From Chloroflexota bacterium (lineage in GTDB: Bacteria > Chloroflexota > Anaerolineae > Anaerolineales > Villigracilaceae), in contig JAPLGS010000100.1 in NCBI GenBank assembly GCA_026390015.1, forward strand, positions 1 through 47,072: 47,072 nucleotides of DNA, read 5' to 3'. The notes below the pieces were generated by a model. It was not told where the DNA came from. It saw nothing but the letters and a program-made list of their open reading frames with translations, and did not search any database. The position numbers and the translations under genes were made by a program. Within the stretch, counting starts at the first letter, position 1, and each line of letters begins with the position of its first letter. Positions 6,854-16,030 of the stretch are shown one piece after another.

Positions 6854-7762
6854 TTACTCCTGCCCCGCGCGCAAACGTAAATATGAATCATATCGCTCAG
6901 GGTGTACCGTGCCTGCTTTCAACGCGGCCAGCACTGCGCAGCCCGGCTCATGTTTATGCGAGCAATCACTGAACTGGCATTGCGGCACAAGATCGCGCAG
7001 GTCGGGGAAATACGCGTCGATCTCTTCGGCTTCGGTATCCCACAACGCGAGGCTCTTCCAGCCGGGCGTATCGGCCACATATCCGCCGCCATCGAGCGCG
7101 AACATCTGGCGTGTTACGGTGGTGTGTCTGCCTTTGTTCATTACTTTGCTGATCTCGTTCACTGCAAGCCCAAGCCCGGGTTGAATCTCATTCAGCAAAC
7201 TGGATTTTCCCACACCGCTCGGCCCTGCCAGCGCGCTGATCTTATTTTGCAATTGTGTTTTTAATTCGTCCAACCCAGCGCGCGTTTTTGTGGATGTGTA
7301 GATAATGCGGTATCCAATGGACTCATACACATGAAAAAGTTCTTTCGCATTTTCGACAAGATCGATTTTATTTGCGATGATCACGGCCGGTATCTTTTGC
7401 TTTTCGGTGATGACCAGGAAACGATCCAGCATTCTTAATTTAGGATTCGGATTCGCACACGCGAAAACGAATACCGCCTGATCTGCATTCGCCAGCAGAA
7501 CCTGCTGATACATTCCCTGGGGCCGCGGATCCAACCTGACGATGGCCTGCTTGCGCTCTTCGACATTTTCTATCGCACCGGAACCATCAGCTAAAACCTC
7601 GATCAGCACATTGTCACCCAAGGCGGCGATATCACCAACAGCGCGTCCCTGCTTGAGTTTGCCGCGCAACCGACAAATGACAAGCCCCTCAGCGGTTTCT
7701 ACTGTAAAGAAACCAGATTGGGCCTTGATGATCAATCCGCGTTTGTAAGATTCGTTGGTCAT
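6854..7762 (-). CDS. rsgA: Ribosome small subunit-dependent GTPase A
   Basis: Circularly permuted GTPase that checks maturation of the 30S ribosomal subunit, 302 aa. Seen in order: an OB-fold (about 8-70), the G4 motif NKID (131-134), the P-loop GPSGVGKSS (180-188), the switch region GRHTT (211-215), the G3 motif DTPGW (231-235), and a C-terminal zinc site with Cys262, Cys267, His269 and Cys275. The G4-G1-G3 order is diagnostic of the YjeQ/RsgA family. It lies in a minus-strand run with the PBP gene upstream and holB downstream; short repeats fill both gaps. Confidence 0.96.
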   Translation of the reverse strand: MTNESYKRGLIIKAQSGFFTVETAEGLVICRLRGKLKQGRAVGDIAALGDNVLIEVLADGSGAIENVEERKQAIVRLDPRPQGMYQQVLLANADQAVFVFACANPNPKLRMLDRFLVITEKQKIPAVIIANKIDLVENAKELFHVYESIGYRIIYTSTKTRAGLDELKTQLQNKISALAGPSGVGKSSLLNEIQPGLGLAVNEISKVMNKGRHTTVTRQMFALDGGGYVADTPGWKSLALWDTEAEEIDAYFPDLRDLVPQCQFSDCSHKHEPGCAVLAALKAGTVHPERYDSYLRLRAGQE

Positions 7763-7772
7763 AAATGTTTAC

Positions 7773-7866
7773 GTCATTGCGAGGGCGCTCTTGCTCTTCG
7801 CCCGAAGCAATCTTCACTACGACGAGGAGATTGCTTTGTCGGGAAAAACATCCTCCTTGCAATGAC
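7773..7866. repeat. REP-like palindromic element, GTCATTGC family
   Basis: A 94-bp interrupted palindrome: outer arms GTCATTGC (7773-7780) and GCAATGAC (7859-7866), with inner arms GAAGCAATCT (7804-7813) and AGATTGCTTTGTC (7828-7840). It fills the gap between the PBP and rsgA genes. Elements with these GTCATTGCGAG ends are widely dispersed in many environmental bacterial genomes. Confidence 0.8.
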
Positions 7867-7872
7867 ATGATT

Positions 7873-10116
7873 CTATGGTTGAGTCTGCCCGCCGCCAAAG
7901 GGAGTTGGCGTATATGGCGGCTGGCCGATCGGTCCAAAGGAAGGGATAGTTTGCGGACTTCCATAATAATATGTTTCCGCCATGGCTCTGAAGATCGGCA
8001 CCGCATACTCCGAGCCTTCGCCGATATTTTCAACAATGACAACAATGGCAATGTCAGGCTTGGTGGTATTTGCTTCGTTCATTGTATAACCGGCGAACCA
8101 GGCATGCGACTTGCCATTGCCAGATTCGGCGGTGCCAGTCTTGCCTGCCACTTTATATTGTTCTATGAAGCCGCGTAAGTTAAAGCGGGCAGTTCCCCGC
8201 GGATTATTCGTCACCATATAAAGCGCTTCCTGAAGAGAGGTTAGATTTTCTGTGCGTAATGGTAAAGTACCTTGCGCCTCAGGTTTGAATACAAGCGAAG
8301 GATTCCCGTTGATCGGCTGGATCTTTTCGACGATTTGCGGCCTGTATAAGGTTCCTCCGTTTGCGATAGCGGCCATAAATCTTGCCACTTGAAGAGGCGT
8401 CACCTGTACATCGCCCTGTCCAATGGCCTGGTTTACTGCATCTATTTCAGTGGTCGGGTCGAGGATCTGTCCGCTGGCTTCCTCCACCTGATCAATTCCG
8501 GTTGGAGAGCCAAGCCCGAACGCACGCGCCATTTTGGCGATATCACCGCCGCGGTCCCAGTTTTTGAACAAGTCCCAGCCAATTTCCCAGAAATACGGGT
8601 TGCACGAACGCATCAACCCTTCCTGTAAGGTGACCAAGCCGGATGGCAATTCAGTAGAGCTATTGCAAGATTCTCCTGCGGCAATTGCATCCTGGCAGTG
8701 TTGCCAGGTCCAATCGTGGAGAATGCGGTCAGGCAATCTTGTGAATTCATATTGACAATCATAGGGGGTTTCTTTTGTATACAAACCACTTTCGAGCGCG
8801 GCCGAAAAGGTAATGATCTTGAATACCGACCCCAGCGGATACTGTCCCTGAGTGGCGCGGTTAATAAGAGCTCCTTCGGTTAGCAGATTTGCGCCGCCAG
8901 CATTGGGATTGTTCGGTTCAAAATTGTTGGGATCAAAATCTGGGGCGGATGCCATCGCGATGATGCGGCCCGTCTTTACTTCCATGACAACGACCGCGCC
9001 GCGGAAGAATTCTATTGATTTCTGGGCGTAGGCTTGCATGTTGCTGTCCAAGGTGAGGGTGATCGAATCCGCTGGTTGTGGATTGCTTTGTCCAAGCGTA
9101 CTGATCGGCTGTCCAGCGGGATTGACCACTTTTAAAATACCGCCATGCTTGCCGGCAAGATATTGTTCAGCCCACTTTTCTATACCACTCTGTCCGATTT
9201 TTTCACTTCCGTTATACCCGCGGCGGCGATAGGTATCGAGTTGTTCAGGTGAAATAAGTTGTGTATACCCAACTGCCTGTGGGGCGAGTCCCGTTCCAAA
9301 ATAATAGCGGGATTTGTATTCCGTAGCGACCAGTCCGCCGGGGCTAATGGAAAGTAATCGCTGGGATTCGTCACGTGTGGCCTCGCACATTTTCAGGTTC
9401 CAGCCTGGGCCATTAAAATCTATCTGGTCTTCGATCATTTGAGGATCAAATCCGCATAGCTTTCCGACTTCTGCTGTCAGGGTTCCACGCAAGTCTGGGT
9501 CGATCTGGTCAGTTTGAATGCTAAATGCGAATGCGTCTGCCTGGGAAACGATCGCCTGACCTTTACTATCATAAATATCACCGCGCGCAGGCACACTGTA
9601 TTCCATCGCGAGTTGATTGCCGCCAGCCAGTTCCGGAAGAATGAGTCCGTCATTCCACAACACTTTCCATGAGCCTCCTTCATTGGTTAGATTCATTGGG
9701 ATGTCCCGTTGAATATCACCGACCAACGAAGTGTGATATGTGATGCGGTAGGCTACCTGGGCGCTGGTTGGGCTGAGCAGTGAGGAGAGAATTGTAAATT
9801 CAAGACTCGCCGCGCTCATTTCGTTCAATGTGTTTTTATAATGTTTGGAAAAATCCTCCAGCGTGATCCCGTCGCGGCTGGACTGGGCCAGCATATCGTA
9901 CATGCCGGGATAATCATCTTTTTGCATTGCATCCAAATATTTAGTGACTGCCGCCTGCGCATCCGGCGCAGAGGTGATATGCGCCTGCGCAGTGGGAAGT
10001 GGGGTCGGCGTGGCAAAAAAATTACTGAAGCCGCTGCTGTTTCCAGTGCCGCTCGTTCCGCAAGATGAGAGAAAAGCCAAAACCAAAATAACATTTATCC
10101 AACGAAAAACTTTCAT
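7873..10116 (-). CDS. Lipoprotein penicillin-binding protein with MecA_N-like domain (peptidoglycan D,D-transpeptidase)
   Basis: Cross-links peptidoglycan outside the membrane; 747 aa. Seen: signal peptide with lipobox LSSC and Cys19, a Ser/Thr/Pro linker, an NTF2-like MecA_N domain (about 51-160), a PBP dimerisation domain (about 165-345) with SVPARGDIYD, and a transpeptidase domain with all three motifs: S430-V-F-K433, S504-C-N506 and K659-T-G661. Class B PBPs are normally held by a transmembrane helix; here the anchor is a lipid. The architecture resembles MecA-type PBPs, so low beta-lactam affinity is possible but not shown. Ribosome site AAAGGAAAA. It follows maf by 19 bp. Confidence 0.92.
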   Translation of the reverse strand: MKVFRWINVILVLAFLSSCGTSGTGNSSGFSNFFATPTPLPTAQAHITSAPDAQAAVTKYLDAMQKDDYPGMYDMLAQSSRDGITLEDFSKHYKNTLNEMSAASLEFTILSSLLSPTSAQVAYRITYHTSLVGDIQRDIPMNLTNEGGSWKVLWNDGLILPELAGGNQLAMEYSVPARGDIYDSKGQAIVSQADAFAFSIQTDQIDPDLRGTLTAEVGKLCGFDPQMIEDQIDFNGPGWNLKMCEATRDESQRLLSISPGGLVATEYKSRYYFGTGLAPQAVGYTQLISPEQLDTYRRRGYNGSEKIGQSGIEKWAEQYLAGKHGGILKVVNPAGQPISTLGQSNPQPADSITLTLDSNMQAYAQKSIEFFRGAVVVMEVKTGRIIAMASAPDFDPNNFEPNNPNAGGANLLTEGALINRATQGQYPLGSVFKIITFSAALESGLYTKETPYDCQYEFTRLPDRILHDWTWQHCQDAIAAGESCNSSTELPSGLVTLQEGLMRSCNPYFWEIGWDLFKNWDRGGDIAKMARAFGLGSPTGIDQVEEASGQILDPTTEIDAVNQAIGQGDVQVTPLQVARFMAAIANGGTLYRPQIVEKIQPINGNPSLVFKPEAQGTLPLRTENLTSLQEALYMVTNNPRGTARFNLRGFIEQYKVAGKTGTAESGNGKSHAWFAGYTMNEANTTKPDIAIVVIVENIGEGSEYAVPIFRAMAETYYYGSPQTIPSFGPIGQPPYTPTPFGGGQTQP

Positions 10117-10135
10117 TCTTTTCCTTTTTTAGTGA

Positions 10136-10798
10136 TTACGAATCGCGCAGAATCTCGCTCGAAACCAGACATTGATAATTCAAAAGAGTTTGACAGGCCA
10201 GCGGCACTTCTGCCTGAGGCGAGAGATCGAATTTCCGCAAGGCCCGCATAACGTGGCACATTGGCAATCCCATCACACTGGCGTAACATCCGCTCATGGA
10301 TGCAACGGGTTGGAAATCAGGGTGTTGAATGGCGTACGCGCCGGCCTTGTCGAGCGGATCGCCTGTTTGGACATAAACCGTGATTTCATCATCTGAATAA
10401 TCGCGCATCGGGACGTCTGTCACGCACAACTCTGTCAGCATTTTCCCGTCAGAGATTCGATAGAACGCCACACCTGTAAACACTTGATGAGTATGCCCGC
10501 GTAATTGTTTGAGCATCCGCTCGGCATCTTCTTCATCATTGGGTTTGCCAAGAATGGAATTGCCGTCCACCACAGCCGTGTCCGAGCCGATGATGATATT
10601 TTCAGAGTGTGTTTTTTCAACCACAGCCAATGCCTTGGCTTGCGCCAGACGTAACACATATTCCTTTGGTGATTCGCCCGTCAATTGACTCTCATCCACG
10701 TCAGAGACGAGAATATTGAACTTCCAGTTCCCCAGCGCAAGCAATTGTTTGCGGCGCGGCGAGTTGGAAGCCAATAATAAAATTGTTTTTTCAGTCAC
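10136..10798 (-). CDS. maf: Maf-family nucleoside triphosphate pyrophosphatase
   Basis: Hydrolyses non-canonical or excess nucleotides (dTTP, UTP or modified NTPs) to monophosphates in the cytoplasm; linked to septum control. Seen from the chosen GTG start: LLASNSPRRKQLL, the family signature, then DVDES, GSDTAVV, GKPNDEEDAERML and the FTG segment. The open frame runs 59 codons further upstream, but that extension has no Maf similarity and would overlap the divergent xpt leader, so GTG at 10798 is chosen (220 aa). A TAGAAT box 7 nt upstream and no ribosome site suggest a leaderless mRNA. Heads the minus-strand run. Confidence 0.9.
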   Translation of the reverse strand: MTEKTILLLASNSPRRKQLLALGNWKFNILVSDVDESQLTGESPKEYVLRLAQAKALAVVEKTHSENIIIGSDTAVVDGNSILGKPNDEEDAERMLKQLRGHTHQVFTGVAFYRISDGKMLTELCVTDVPMRDYSDDEITVYVQTGDPLDKAGAYAIQHPDFQPVASMSGCYASVMGLPMCHVMRALRKFDLSPQAEVPLACQTLLNYQCLVSSEILRDS

Positions 10799-10936
10799 GC
10801 GAAGAATTCTAACACAATCTTTTTGGACGATTCTTAATGGAAGATAAGCGGAAATTATGGTTATTCTTCTCTGGCAGGTTCTTCTTTCACGTTGTACAAT
10901 ACATAAAATCTGTATAGTCAACATGGAGGCGTCATA

Positions 10937-11509
10937 ATGAAAGAGTTGAAAGAGCGTATTCTGAAAGATGGCCAAGTTTTAGGGAATGGGATTTTAAAAG
11001 TGGATAGTTTTATCAATCATCAGGTAGACCCGGCGTTGATGGATGCGTGCGGGCGGGAATTCGCGAAACGATTTGCAAATGTCGGCGCGACAAAAATTCT
11101 CACCGCTGAAATATCCGGTATCGCGCCTGCTCTGACCACCGCCTTTCATCTTGGTTTACCCGTTGTGTACGCGCGCAAGACCAAACCGATCACCATGCCC
11201 GACCAGGTTTATCTGACACTCGCGCCGTCACATACAAAGGGACGGATGGTCGAGTTGATCGTCTCGCCTGAATATCTTGCGAATAACGAAAAAGTTCTTA
11301 TCATTGATGACTTCCTCGCTTCGGGTGCCACCATTCTTGGTTTGGTGCGTCTTGCAGAAGCCGCTGGCTCTCAAATTGTCGGCATCGGCGCATTGATCGA
11401 AAAAGATTTTGAAGGCGGACGCGAAGCGCTGAAATCGTTGGGGGTGCAAGTTGAATCTCTCGCCTGTATCGCTTCACTGGATGATAACAAAATCACTTTT
11501 GTGGAATAA
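10937..11509 (+). CDS. xpt: Xanthine phosphoribosyltransferase
   Basis: Converts xanthine plus PRPP to XMP in purine salvage; 190 aa, the normal length. Seen: N-terminal LKERILKDGQVLGNGILKVD and FINHQVDP, both typical of Xpt, and the PRPP loop VLIIDDFLASGAT (120-132). Strong ribosome site GGAGG. The neighbour guaA, 23 bp downstream, turns XMP into GMP, so the two form a salvage pair. A purine riboswitch often precedes xpt in Firmicutes; none is recognisable here. Confidence 0.95.
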   Translation: MKELKERILKDGQVLGNGILKVDSFINHQVDPALMDACGREFAKRFANVGATKILTAEISGIAPALTTAFHLGLPVVYARKTKPITMPDQVYLTLAPSHTKGRMVELIVSPEYLANNEKVLIIDDFLASGATILGLVRLAEAAGSQIVGIGALIEKDFEGGREALKSLGVQVESLACIASLDDNKITFVE

Positions 11510-11532
11510 CGGTTGAACGTTTTAGGGAAATT

Positions 11533-13068
11533 ATGACAGAGTCCATTGCCATTCTCGATTTCGGTTCGCAATACGCGCAGATCATTGCGCGGCGTGTGCG
11601 TGAAGTAAATGTATATTGTGAATTATTTCCGTGGGATGCGCCGCAGGAAAAAATCCTCGCGATCAATCCCAAAGGCTTTATCCTCTCCGGCGGACCAAAA
11701 TCCGTTTATGAAGTGAACGCACCATATGTTCAAAAATTTATCTTAGAGTCTGGCTTGCCTATTCTGGGGATTTGTTACGGAATGCAGGCACTGACTCACG
11801 CGCTCGGCGGTGAAGTCAGTCCGTCATCTGAACGTGAATACGGTTCCGCAATTTTGGAGCCCTTGATGCCTTCCATTTTGTCTGTGCTTTCGAAGGTATG
11901 GATGTCGCATGGCGATAAGATCACAAAAATGCCCGATGGATTCATTGCATTGGCGAAATCGGGAAACAGTCCCTTTGCAGCGATGGGCGACATGCAAAGA
12001 AAATATTTTGGCGTGCAGTTTCATCCCGAAGTACATCACACTCCGAATGGAATTGAACTGCTCAAACATTTTGCGATTGATATTTGTAATGTCAAACCCG
12101 AATGGACGCCGTTATCAATTATTGAATCCAGTGTCAAACAGATTCGTGAACAAGTTGGCAAGGAACGCGTACTTGCGGCTGTCAGCGGCGGCGTGGATTC
12201 AACTGTCGCGGCGGCGTTGGTACATAAAGCCATTGGCGATCAACTTGTGACCGTTTTCGTGGATACAGGTTTGCTTCGTCATAAAGAAGGTGAACAGGTC
12301 GCAGCTGCTTTGCGCGGCGGATTGGGCGTGGAGTTAATCACAGTGGAAGCCAGCGCTGATTTTCTTGGCGCGTTGAAAGGCGTCACAGACCCCGAGCAAA
12401 AGCGAAAAATTGTCGGCGAAAAATTTATCCGCATTTTTGAACGGGAAGCAAAGAATGTGGGCAAACCAAAATTTCTAGTGCAGGGGACAATTTATCCCGA
12501 TGTGGTTGAATCATCTGCGCCGGATCGAAACAAAGCTGAAAAAATAAAAACACATCACAACGTGGGCGGGCTTCCAGAAGATATGCAGTTTGAACTCGTT
12601 GAGCCGTTGCGTTATTTGTTCAAGGATGAAGTTCGTTTGGTCGGCGAAGCGCTCGGGCTGAGTGAAAGCCTCGTTTGGCGGCAGCCATTCCCAGGTCCAG
12701 GCTTGACCGTGCGCTGTCTCGGGGAATGTACGCCGGAGCGCGTCTCCCGCCTGCGGGTGGCGGATTTTATCCTGCAGGAGGAATTATCCATAGCTGGGGT
12801 TTTAGGAAAAGGCGGTTCCGCTTCTCAGGCCTTTGTGGTTTTGCTTCCAGTAAAATCAGTAGGCGTGATGGGCGACCAGCGCACGTACCAGGAAGCCGCC
12901 GCGATCCGCGTGGTGACGACCGAGGATTTTATGACCGCCGACTGGGCGCGCCTGCCGCATGAGTTACTGGCAAAAGTGTCCAGTCGCATCGTGAATGAAG
13001 TGGACGGAATTAATCGGGTAGTGTATGATATTACGAGTAAGCCGCCCGCGACGATTGAATGGGAGTGA
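11533..13068 (+). CDS. guaA: GMP synthase (glutamine-hydrolysing)
   Basis: Aminates XMP to GMP using glutamine and ATP; 511 aa, full length. Seen: N-terminal class I glutamine amidotransferase with Cys81 in GICYGMQ and the His164/Glu166 pair in VQFHPEV; an ATP-pyrophosphatase P-loop SGGVDS (218-223); FVDTGLLRHKE; and the C-terminal dimerisation domain ending in TSKPPATIEWE, which is the standard GuaA ending. Directly follows xpt, so both are probably co-transcribed. No frameshift or missing motif. Confidence 0.98.
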   Translation: MTESIAILDFGSQYAQIIARRVREVNVYCELFPWDAPQEKILAINPKGFILSGGPKSVYEVNAPYVQKFILESGLPILGICYGMQALTHALGGEVSPSSEREYGSAILEPLMPSILSVLSKVWMSHGDKITKMPDGFIALAKSGNSPFAAMGDMQRKYFGVQFHPEVHHTPNGIELLKHFAIDICNVKPEWTPLSIIESSVKQIREQVGKERVLAAVSGGVDSTVAAALVHKAIGDQLVTVFVDTGLLRHKEGEQVAAALRGGLGVELITVEASADFLGALKGVTDPEQKRKIVGEKFIRIFEREAKNVGKPKFLVQGTIYPDVVESSAPDRNKAEKIKTHHNVGGLPEDMQFELVEPLRYLFKDEVRLVGEALGLSESLVWRQPFPGPGLTVRCLGECTPERVSRLRVADFILQEELSIAGVLGKGGSASQAFVVLLPVKSVGVMGDQRTYQEAAAIRVVTTEDFMTADWARLPHELLAKVSSRIVNEVDGINRVVYDITSKPPATIEWE

Positions 13069-13071
13069 TTC

Positions 13072-13090
13072 CGATTTACGATTTTTGATT
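13072..13090. repeat. Dispersed 19-bp repeat, copy 2
   Basis: Exact reverse complement of 6835-6853. It runs straight into the GGTGGTCGAGTAG element that starts at 13091. Confidence 0.8.
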
Positions 13091-13134
13091 GGTGGTCGAG
13101 TAGGCAAGCGTTCTTCTTACCGTATCGAGACTAC
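13091..13134. repeat. GGTGGTCGAGTAG / CGTATCGAGAC imperfect palindrome, copy 1
   Basis: Starts GGTGGTCGAGTAGG and ends CGTATCGAGACTAC, which is an imperfect inverse of the start. A second copy is at 29043-29084. Similar elements with these two ends are familiar as dispersed intergenic repeats in actinobacterial genomes. Confidence 0.7.
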
Positions 13135-13155
13135 GATTTTGATTGAGGAGGCTTT

Positions 13156-14094
13156 ATGAATAATTTCAACTTTGGTGAAGTGCTTACCCGCGCCTGGCAG
13201 ATCATTTGGAAGCATAAAATTCTTTGGGTTTTCGGCATCCTCGCCAGTTTTGCGCGCGGAAGCGGAGGTGGTTCCAGCGGCGGGGGTAATTCGGGGTATC
13301 AAGGAGGCTCAGGGAATTCTCCATTCTCGACAGGCCGATTCGAGCAGATCATGGGTCAAGCTGGACAATTCATTCAGGATAATTTATGGATCATCGTTGC
13401 CGTTATTGCAGCGATTATCTTTTTATCTTTGATCGCTTATTTTCTGGGAATGATGGGCAGGATCGGATTAATCAAAGGCGTGGCTCAAGCTGACAAAGGC
13501 GCTGAACATTTATCCTTTGGCGAGATCTGGGCGGAGAGCATGCCTTTCTTCTGGCGCATCTTCGGAATAAACTTTCTCGTCGGGTTGGCTTTCTTGGTAA
13601 TTCTTGTACCTTTTGTTTTGTTCGGAGTGATCACTGCTGGTATCGGCTTTTTGTGCATACTGCCCCTCTTGTGCATCATGGTCCCGCTCGGTTGGGTGAT
13701 AATGGTTGTTATTGAACAGGCGCAAACCGCCATCGTGCTCGAAGACCTGAATATGCTCGACGGATTTAAGCGCGGCTGGCAGATCGTTAAAGCCAATGCA
13801 GTTCCAATGATTGTCATGGCGCTCATTCTCGCCATTGGCGGCGGAGTCCTTGGCGTGATCGTTGCGCTCCCCATTATTATTGCAGTGATCCCACTTATCA
13901 TCGGCGTGACAGCATTACGGGAATCACTTACACCTTTATATATCGCGGCAGCTTGCTGCGTTGTCTATTTACCGGTTCTGCTGTTTTTCAACGGCCTTCT
14001 GACCGCCTACATCCAAACCGCATGGACGCTGACCTACCTGCGTCTGACCCAACCGAAAGAAGAATCTCCTCTTATGATCGAGGCAAATGCGTAA
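13156..14094 (+). CDS. Polytopic membrane protein of unknown function
   Basis: 312 aa, not assigned to a named family. N-terminal FNFGEVLTRAWQIIWKHKILW is the opening often seen in glycerophosphodiester-phosphodiesterase-membrane-domain-like proteins of Chloroflexota and Actinobacteria. A Gly/Ser-rich loop spans residues 35-58. Hydrophobic segments lie near 75-98, 133-165, 170-185, 212-250 and 258-290. Ribosome site GAGGAGG. It overlaps the FHA gene by 8 bp, so it is probably the first gene of a three-gene operon with the FHA and PP2C proteins, and may be their membrane partner. Confidence 0.75.
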   Translation: MNNFNFGEVLTRAWQIIWKHKILWVFGILASFARGSGGGSSGGGNSGYQGGSGNSPFSTGRFEQIMGQAGQFIQDNLWIIVAVIAAIIFLSLIAYFLGMMGRIGLIKGVAQADKGAEHLSFGEIWAESMPFFWRIFGINFLVGLAFLVILVPFVLFGVITAGIGFLCILPLLCIMVPLGWVIMVVIEQAQTAIVLEDLNMLDGFKRGWQIVKANAVPMIVMALILAIGGGVLGVIVALPIIIAVIPLIIGVTALRESLTPLYIAAACCVVYLPVLLFFNGLLTAYIQTAWTLTYLRLTQPKEESPLMIEANA

Positions 14095-16030
14095 GTTCCT
14101 TGCTCTGATTTTCAGCCTGAGTCTTCTTCTCAGCGCGGCGCCTTCTGCGAAAGTGTTGGCGCAGCAAAATACGGCGGTTGTGGATCTCTACCCTGCGGAT
14201 ATTTCCGCCTTCCCAACAATTACCGCGCTTTTGGATGTTTTCGACTCTCAAAATTTTTTTGCTTCCGGACTTACGCCCGGAGCTGTTTCTGTTATCGAAG
14301 ACAGTGCGCCACTCCCCGTCGACTCGCTGACTGAGATGGCAATCCCATTACAAATGGTGATCGCTGTAAATCAGGGCGCAGCATTAGATGCGCGCAATCC
14401 AATTGGTATTTCTCGTTTTCAACGTGTGGCGCAGGTGCTGGCGCAATGGGCGCAAAGCCGCACAGCCGATCTGCCCGATGATTTCAGCCTCGTCAGCCAG
14501 GCGGGAGCTGTCATCAATCACGCCGGCGCTGAAGATTTTGTGATCGGGCTGAATGGTTTCCAACCTGATTTCCGCAAAGCCATTCCCAACCTGCAATCTC
14601 TCGCCACCGCCATAGAAACTGTCAGCGCGCAGACGCCGCGACTTGGTATGAAGCGCGCCGTTTTTTTCATCACCCCGCAAATGAATGATGTCAACCTCGC
14701 CGCGACGCTTGAGCCATTCATTCAACGCGCGCTCGAAAATAATATCCGCATTTTTATTTGGTATGTAGACGCTAATACAACATTCGCAACAACAAGCGCG
14801 GCGGCATTTAATAACCTCGCCATCCAAACAGGCGGAACGATGTTCCAGTTTTCGGGCGATGAAAGATTCCCTGATCCCGAAGCCTATTTCTCGCCGCTGC
14901 GCCGAATATATAAACTTTCATATACATCGCGATTAAAGACCGCAGGCGAACATAGCATCAACGCACAAGTGACTCTGCCTGCCGGCGCGGCAGTTTCTGC
15001 TAAACAAATTTTCAGTGTGGATATTCAGCCGCCCAACCCGATTCCTGTAACGCCGTCAATGCAGATCACGCGCCAAGCTCCGGCGGATGATCCATTTAAT
15101 ACTGAGAATCTTCTGCCGGCAAAACAAGAACTTGAGATCATCATCGAATTTCCTGATGGTCATAAACGCGCGTTGACGCGTACCACTTTATATGTGGATG
15201 GTCAGATCGCGGATGAGAATACGGTGGAGCCCTTCAATAAATTTACCTGGGAGCTCTCGTCAGTTTCAGAGAGCGGCGAACATCAGATTGTCGTGGAAGC
15301 CGTGGACATCCTCGGCTTGAGCAAGGCCAGTATGGCGCTGCCCGTCACTGTGACGGTTGTCAAGCCGCCGAGCGGGCCTACCGCTTTCCTTGCAAAATAT
15401 CGCACTTCAATTACATTTGGTTCGATCATCTTGGCAGGACTGGTGCTCTTCGCCATTCTCTTGAGTGGGCGCTTACGCCTTCCAACCCTGCGCGCCGCGC
15501 AGGCCGCGCGCCGCGCAGAGGCAGATCCGCTGACGCAATTTGTGGGCGCGGTGATGGAAGCGCCGGCTCCCATTGTCGCTGCGGAAAAAAGCAAAAAGCG
15601 AAGCACATCCTCCAGAAAAAAAGTGCCAATTCCAAAGTCTAATAAAGAAGCGGGAGGGGTGCGGCAGACCGAGGCATTCTTTTATCGCATTAATTCATTA
15701 GGCCAGGTGACTTTGAATGCGCCGATCCCTGTCGCCGAAAAAGAGATCGTATTTGGTACAGACCTGTTGCATTGTACACAGATCATCGACGACCCATCCA
15801 TCTCTTCTGTTCATGCGCGGTTGAGGCAAACGGATGATGGAGGCTTTTTATTGTTGGATAATAATTCGATCGCCGGCACCTGGGTGAATTATGATCCCAT
15901 TCCCCGTGAAGGTTGCCGTCTTGCGCACGGCGATATGGTACACTTTGGCCAAATAATTTATCGGTTCACATTATCAGTGCCGCCGGTTGTGTCAACCCCA
16001 AAAATTACCGTTCAAACCGTTGAAGAATGA
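14087..16030 (+). CDS. Secreted/membrane VWA-like protein with cytoplasmic FHA domain
   Basis: 647 aa. Seen: signal peptide (1-25), an extracytoplasmic region with a von Willebrand A-like pattern (LQMVIAVNQG near 88-97, AVFFITPQMND near 191-201), an Ig-like stretch to about 425, one transmembrane helix (442-462), a basic linker and a C-terminal FHA domain (about 553-628). The FHA keeps SSVH (573-576) and the N-x3-GTWVN segment (593-601), but the normal GR pair before it is GT (557-558), which removes an arginine that usually contacts phosphothreonine. It overlaps both neighbours, so it is translationally coupled; a signalling link across the membrane is inferred. Confidence 0.8.
   Translation: MRKFLALIFSLSLLLSAAPSAKVLAQQNTAVVDLYPADISAFPTITALLDVFDSQNFFASGLTPGAVSVIEDSAPLPVDSLTEMAIPLQMVIAVNQGAALDARNPIGISRFQRVAQVLAQWAQSRTADLPDDFSLVSQAGAVINHAGAEDFVIGLNGFQPDFRKAIPNLQSLATAIETVSAQTPRLGMKRAVFFITPQMNDVNLAATLEPFIQRALENNIRIFIWYVDANTTFATTSAAAFNNLAIQTGGTMFQFSGDERFPDPEAYFSPLRRIYKLSYTSRLKTAGEHSINAQVTLPAGAAVSAKQIFSVDIQPPNPIPVTPSMQITRQAPADDPFNTENLLPAKQELEIIIEFPDGHKRALTRTTLYVDGQIADENTVEPFNKFTWELSSVSESGEHQIVVEAVDILGLSKASMALPVTVTVVKPPSGPTAFLAKYRTSITFGSIILAGLVLFAILLSGRLRLPTLRAAQAARRAEADPLTQFVGAVMEAPAPIVAAEKSKKRSTSSRKKVPIPKSNKEAGGVRQTEAFFYRINSLGQVTLNAPIPVAEKEIVFGTDLLHCTQIIDDPSISSVHARLRQTDDGGFLLLDNNSIAGTWVNYDPIPREGCRLAHGDMVHFGQIIYRFTLSVPPVVSTPKITVQTVEE

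Noticed and set aside
10799-10936. Purine riboswitch ahead of xpt
   Set aside because: The conserved purine-aptamer loops are not present in this 138-bp gap; only ordinary AT-rich sequence is seen.
10799-10975. 59-codon upstream extension of maf
   Set aside because: The extension has no similarity to the Maf family and overlaps the divergent xpt leader and start.
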